Of a stretch of DNA of 8,976 nt, positions 6,049 through 8,976 are shown piece by piece. Below the pieces are notes generated by a model. That model searched no databases. It was given only the letters and a program-made list of their open reading frames with translations, and was not told the DNA's origin. How positions within the stretch are numbered: position 1 is the stretch's first letter; every line of letters begins with the position of its first letter. The stretch lies in contig JAESUV010000032.1 of assembly GCA_016762975.1 (NCBI GenBank), positions 12,274 to 21,249 of the forward strand, read 5' to 3'. The stretch is from Gammaproteobacteria bacterium (GTDB lineage: Bacteria > Pseudomonadota > Gammaproteobacteria > Pseudomonadales > Pseudohongiellaceae). Position numbers and translations under genes: made by a program.

Positions 6049-6807
6049 CTAGAATACAAGTCCGGCGACTACGGCGCAGAGCGTCATTAAGAATAGAAAC
6101 CATTTGATACTCTCCGGAGAGGCTTTAACCGCAACCTTAACGGCAAGGTGTGCACCTAGCATAGATCCGCTGGCTAGAATCAGACCGGGTATCCACCAGA
6201 CTTGATCGAAAGCGATAAAGACAATGAGGGCTACACTGGTAAACGCTAGAGCGCAGGCTGTTTTGAGTGCATTGGCCCGCAACAGGTCATAACGTAATCC
6301 ACCCGCTAAAGCGGCCAATAGAATGAAACCCACTCCAGCTTGTACAAAACCGCCGTAAACGCCTGCAACGAATAGACCCCACCAAGCGCCGCGGCTCTCG
6401 CTAGGGCGTATATTCTTGGTGCCCGGAGGGGGGGCTATTACCCCCGGTCTGATTAATATGACCAATGCCATTAGTAATATCGTGCCGAGTAAAATCGGTT
6501 TAAGGAATAGATTGGGTGTCAGTGCAGCCCCTATTGCTCCGCAGAGCCCCCCAGCCATGGAAGGTATCAGTATTGGAACAAGTGCCTGTCGGTCTAGCGT
6601 TTCATGCTTGTCGTAGCCTGCAAGCCCCACAACACACTGTAGCGTGATGGCAACACGGTTGGTGCCATTAGCGATATCCGCAGGTAAGCCTAAGATCATC
6701 AGTGCTGGGAGAGTGAGATTGGAGCCGCCGCCAGCCACAGTATTGATTCCACCCGCCAAAAAGCCGGTTATGCTAAGTAAAAGCACTGATCCAAGAGTGA
6801 TTTCCAA
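6049..6807 (-). CDS. TSUP family (TauE/SafE) permease
   Basis: This is an inner-membrane protein of 252 residues with about eight hydrophobic helices in two homologous halves, the pattern of the TSUP/TauE-SafE family. Members are proposed to move sulfite, sulfonates, thiosulfate or other organic anions; the substrate here cannot be read from sequence. The first half carries the family motif GFLAGGINTVAGGGSNLTLP (15-34) and NGTNR (47-51). The second half repeats it as GVYGGFVQAGVGF (149-161). A proline-rich loop (about 121-140) links the halves. The start appears to be TTG at 6807, placing the first helix normally before the motif; an in-frame TGA 9 bases upstream rules out an earlier start, and the first ATG is at residue 37, inside the motif region. 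A GTG at codon 8 is an alternative. The ribosome binding site is weak. It is convergent with phoQ, so the two genes are separate units. Confidence 0.9.
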   Translation of the reverse strand: MEITLGSVLLLSITGFLAGGINTVAGGGSNLTLPALMILGLPADIANGTNRVAITLQCVVGLAGYDKHETLDRQALVPILIPSMAGGLCGAIGAALTPNLFLKPILLGTILLMALVILIRPGVIAPPPGTKNIRPSESRGAWWGLFVAGVYGGFVQAGVGFILLAALAGGLRYDLLRANALKTACALAFTSVALIVFIAFDQVWWIPGLILASGSMLGAHLAVKVAVKASPESIKWFLFLMTLCAVVAGLVF

Positions 6808-7216
6808 GAGCTTTTCTCATTTCCTAGGAGGGCTGGATGCCGCAGGATGTAAGCGATTGAGCGACAAAAAAGGTATACTGCCACCGATGTTCTGAGCCAA
6901 AGGTCCGCACCTTATGGCCTTCGTCACGAACTCGGCTTGCCAAGAACCCGCGGTGATGTGAATTCTGTCACAATCTAATCAATTAAGTGTATGAATTTAT
7001 TAGTTCTTTTAGCCAACTCACAGACTTGCGTGGGAGATTCTATATGCTTAGTGTTGATTGAACTACCGGTGGCTATACAATTTCAGCTTGGATAACCGAC
7101 AAACTGTTTGTGCAGCGGCATTGCTTGATCTGAAAATTTTGGTTTGCAGCCTAGTTTTGGCATTCCAACAGGCGGTCAGCTGAATACTTTGAGAATTTGC
7201 TTGGCGGAAGGCTTGC
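6808..7216. other. Non-coding interval between TSUP gene and fimT
   Basis: This 409-base divergent interval should hold promoters for the permease and the minor-pilin operon. The clearest element is the CRP/Vfr-like site at 6957-6972. A plus-strand TATACT near 6881 looks like a -10 but lacks a matching -35. AAGGT-CCGC-ACCTT (6900-6913) is a small inverted repeat. A 15-codon frame starting ATGGCCTTCGTC near 6914 is too short to call a gene. TGGC and TTGC with sigma-54-like spacing stand directly before fimT. No tRNA fold, no longer reading frame and no terminator with a T-run was seen. Confidence 0.5.
6957..6972. promoter_or_regulatory. CRP/Vfr-type binding site
   Basis: TGTGAATTCTGTCACA matches both half-sites of the CRP core consensus TGTGA-N6-TCACA exactly. 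The centre is near 6964.5. On the plus strand a TATGAA at 6990-6995 would put a start near 7003, roughly 38 bases from the centre, close to a class II arrangement. On the minus strand the site is about 150 bases from the permease start. CRP or its pseudomonad homologue Vfr is known to control pilus and virulence genes, so the pilin operon is the likelier target. This is inferred from the motif and position. Confidence 0.7.
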
Positions 7217-7777
7217 GTGTCACACGGATTACGGGAATTGAAAAAATTTACTAAAAACAAAGGCTATTCCTTGATTGAACTGCTGGTGACGGTAGGAATA
7301 TTGGGGATCCTGCTTGCTGTGGCGTTACCTAATTTCCAGGACACAATTGAGAGTAATGTTACTAATTCGCAAGCTAAGCTTTTTATTACTACTCTTAATC
7401 TAGCGCGTAGCGAAGCAATCAAGCGTGGCACTAATGTAGGAATCTGTCCTAGCAATGACGGATTAGATTGTGATGCGGCGAGTTGGTCTACAGGGTGGAT
7501 AGTTTTTGTCGATGTGAATGACGATTCCGATGGAGCCACCGGCTCTATAGATGCAGGCGACATCATAATACGAGTGTTCGACGCTTTGGGTGCAGACAGC
7601 GTACTTACCGTCACAACAGACTATATGGAATACAATAGCTTGGGATTTAGTGCAACCCTTGGAGTTCAAACAATGCTGCTTTGTCCATCAACGGGTACTT
7701 CCGCCAATGCGCGTTCGGTTGAGATTGGCGTTTCTGGTCGAGGCCGGCGTATCGAGGGAGGATTAGTATGCCCTTAA
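7217..7777 (+). CDS. fimT: Type IV pilus minor pilin FimT/GspH family
   Basis: The product of 186 residues is a pseudopilin-type protein placed in the inner membrane and processed by the prepilin peptidase PilD. It is thought to help prime pilus assembly, and FimT homologues have been linked to DNA binding during uptake. The class III leader ends at KNKG (Gly16), followed by YSLIELLVTVGILGILLAVA, with Glu at +5 and a long hydrophobic helix. The C-terminal GspH domain shows ARSEAIKRGTNVGICPS (63-79) and STGWIVFVD (91-99), typical of FimT/FimU. Cysteines at 77, 85, 156 and 185 could form disulfides. The GTG at 7217 has GGAAGG five bases upstream. A TTG at 7238 would give a nine-residue leader of more usual length and cannot be excluded. 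The gene overlaps pilV by 10 bases. A sigma-54-like motif overlaps the ribosome binding site. Confidence 0.9.
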   Translation: MSHGLRELKKFTKNKGYSLIELLVTVGILGILLAVALPNFQDTIESNVTNSQAKLFITTLNLARSEAIKRGTNVGICPSNDGLDCDAASWSTGWIVFVDVNDDSDGATGSIDAGDIIIRVFDALGADSVLTVTTDYMEYNSLGFSATLGVQTMLLCPSTGTSANARSVEIGVSGRGRRIEGGLVCP

Positions 7778-8289
7778 GGCAAGCCAATGGTACTACTTGT
7801 TTGTCCAGAGCGTCAGGTAGCACGCTTATAGAAGTATTAGTGTCTCTGCTCGTGCTCTCTTTTGGCATGCTGGGTCTGGCTGGTGTGCAAGCGGTTAGCC
7901 TGCGAGGAAATTTAGCCGCCTATTACCGCACCATGGCGACAACACAGAGTGCCGATATGGTAGAGAGGATGCGCGCAAATATCGTTGGAGTGGCTGATGG
8001 CAACTATGATGATGTTGCGGGTGCCGCGACGACGAACTGCTTCACTGTTACCGGCTGCAGCTCGGCCCAGATGGCAGCTCAAGATGTTTTTGATTGGTCG
8101 GCAAGGGTGGCAGCAACCTTACCGCTGGGAGCCGCCGTAATCTGCTTGGACTCGACGCCTACTGATGGAACCGCAGCTGCTAATGCCTGCGATGGTGCGG
8201 GCAGCATCTACGCGATAAAACTCTGGTGGGATGACGACCGCGACGGCACCGCAGATCAGGCATTTAGAACAACATTTCAGCCGCTTTAA
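7768..8289 (+). CDS. pilV: Type IV pilus minor pilin PilV
   Basis: The 173-residue protein has the leader MPLRQANGTTCLSRASG, prepilin peptidase cleavage after Gly17, and STLIEVLVSLLVLSFGMLGL with Glu22 at +5. PilV is a minor pilin that joins PilW, PilX and FimT/FimU in the priming complex at the pilus tip. Family features visible are VSLRGNLAAYYRTMATTQSA (43-62), MVERMRANIVG (64-74) and a C-terminal WWDDDRDG turn (153-160). Cysteine pairs at 91/97 and 126/141 may form disulfides after export. The ATG at 7768 lies inside the end of fimT, with GGAGG a few bases upstream, which indicates translational coupling. The length is normal for the family. The next gene, pilW, starts about 15 bases after the stop. 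Confidence 0.92.
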   Translation: MPLRQANGTTCLSRASGSTLIEVLVSLLVLSFGMLGLAGVQAVSLRGNLAAYYRTMATTQSADMVERMRANIVGVADGNYDDVAGAATTNCFTVTGCSSAQMAAQDVFDWSARVAATLPLGAAVICLDSTPTDGTAAANACDGAGSIYAIKLWWDDDRDGTADQAFRTTFQPL

Positions 8290-8304
8290 TTGAGTGTGGT
8301 AGTC

Positions 8305-8976
8305 ATGATTATTATGCACAGAACAGCAATGGACATTAAAAAGAGTAGGGGTCTCAGTCTGATTGAGCTCTTAGTCAGCATGGTGTTGGGGCTGACTCTC
8401 GCAACCGGAGTCGTGCAAATTTATGTGGGTAGCAATACCACTGAGAGAGATAGGGAGGCGCGACAGCGCATACAAGAAAACGGGCGCTTTGCTACGAATT
8501 TCTTGTCACAGGAAGTGCGCATGGCGGGGTATTTGGGCTGCTTGAGTTCCATTCCAGGAGCTACCGTAAATAATATTCTGGATGGGCCGCCAGCTACCTT
8601 CCAGCCACAATTCGGTGTTCAAGGTTGGGAGGCCACAGGAACGAATCCCGGTGTAGCCAATAACAGTGCTAGTAATGTCGCTGTAGTAGGCACGAATACA
8701 GCAGAATGGACCAATGGCGAAGCTGGCCATGTTATTCCTACGTTCAATGCAGTGCCTAACTCAGACATTATTCGAATTTGGAATGCAGTAGGAAGCCCCG
8801 GGCTTGTTAGCACAATAACCGAAGGTGCCACTCCCTCGATTCAGGCGGAGTCAGATGTAGGAATTGCGGCCAATGATTTCCTAATTATCAGCGATTGTGA
8901 ACAGGCCGATTTCGTGCAGGCCTGCGCAGTTACGCCTGATGCGGGGCCCGCGACCACCAGTACCATTGCGCTCTCT
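8305..8976 (+). CDS. pilW: Type IV pilus minor pilin PilW, N-terminal part (cut by window edge)
   Basis: 224 codons are open with no stop before the window end. The leader MIIMHRTAMDIKKSRG is followed by LSLIELLVSMVLGLTLATGV, with the cleavage Gly at 16 and Glu at +5 (residue 21). NGRFATNFLSQEVRMAGYLGC after the helix is the PilW signature, and NDFLIISDCEQADFVQA later matches the conserved 'DCxQAD' block. PilW is a large minor pilin of the tip complex. The ATG at 8305 is chosen, with other ATGs at 8314 and 8329 and a GTG at 8296 in frame; none has a strong ribosome binding site, so coupling to pilV is likely. pilX and pilY1 would be expected beyond the window in the usual order. Confidence 0.92.
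   Translation, partial: MIIMHRTAMDIKKSRGLSLIELLVSMVLGLTLATGVVQIYVGSNTTERDREARQRIQENGRFATNFLSQEVRMAGYLGCLSSIPGATVNNILDGPPATFQPQFGVQGWEATGTNPGVANNSASNVAVVGTNTAEWTNGEAGHVIPTFNAVPNSDIIRIWNAVGSPGLVSTITEGATPSIQAESDVGIAANDFLIISDCEQADFVQACAVTPDAGPATTSTIALS

Noticed and set aside
6917..6925. GCCTTCGTC as an AlgR-type binding site before the pilin operon
   Set aside because: It shares TTCGTC with the AlgR consensus but differs at two of the preceding positions, and single hits of this kind are common.
6914..6961. Short frame beginning MAFVTNSACQ, recalling the first residues of 7Fe ferredoxins
   Set aside because: It stops after 15 codons, lacks the cysteine motif, and has no matching sequence after the stop in another frame. 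Chance resemblance is more likely than a remnant.

Overview
The window looks like a chromosomal segment of a Gram-negative gammaproteobacterium. This is inferred from slyX, a close PhoP/PhoQ pair, a YcfJ-like glycine-zipper protein, an aerobic fatty acyl desaturase and a type IV pilus minor-pilin operon. Moderate GC and marine-type gene content would fit a Cellvibrionales or Halieaceae-like bacterium, but no rRNA or marker here proves this.

Layout. From 1 to 1585 two genes lie on the minus strand: the N-terminal part of a periplasmic TlpA-like thioredoxin, cut by the window edge, and a membrane delta-9-type fatty acyl desaturase. The interval between the desaturase and the divergent slyX (1824-2033) holds a paired 11-bp direct repeat. 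Directly after slyX lie three tandem copies of a 77-bp repeat (2034-2263). A minus-strand gene for a small membrane-anchored cold-shock-domain protein follows (2283-2708). A fourth, diverged copy of the repeat core sits in inverted orientation just upstream of that gene (2776-2804), so repeat copies bracket it.

From 3013 to 6038 a plus-strand run encodes a secreted glycine-zipper protein, a secreted PepSY-domain protein, a PhoP-type response regulator and a PhoQ-type sensor kinase. Tight spacing ties the PepSY gene to the regulator pair, so this is probably an envelope stress or cation-sensing module. A TSUP (TauE/SafE) permease follows convergently on the minus strand (6049-6807).

A 409-bp non-coding interval (6808-7216) carries a site that matches the CRP/Vfr core consensus exactly. 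It leads into fimT, pilV and pilW (7217 to the window end), the start of a minor-pilin operon whose products prime type IV pilus assembly. fimT and pilV overlap, and pilW is cut by the window edge.

Most genes are ordinary. The parts that deserve a second look are the repeat-bracketed membrane cold-shock gene, the paired repeat in the desaturase promoter region, the CRP-like site before the pilin operon, and the altered sensor domain of the PhoQ-like kinase.
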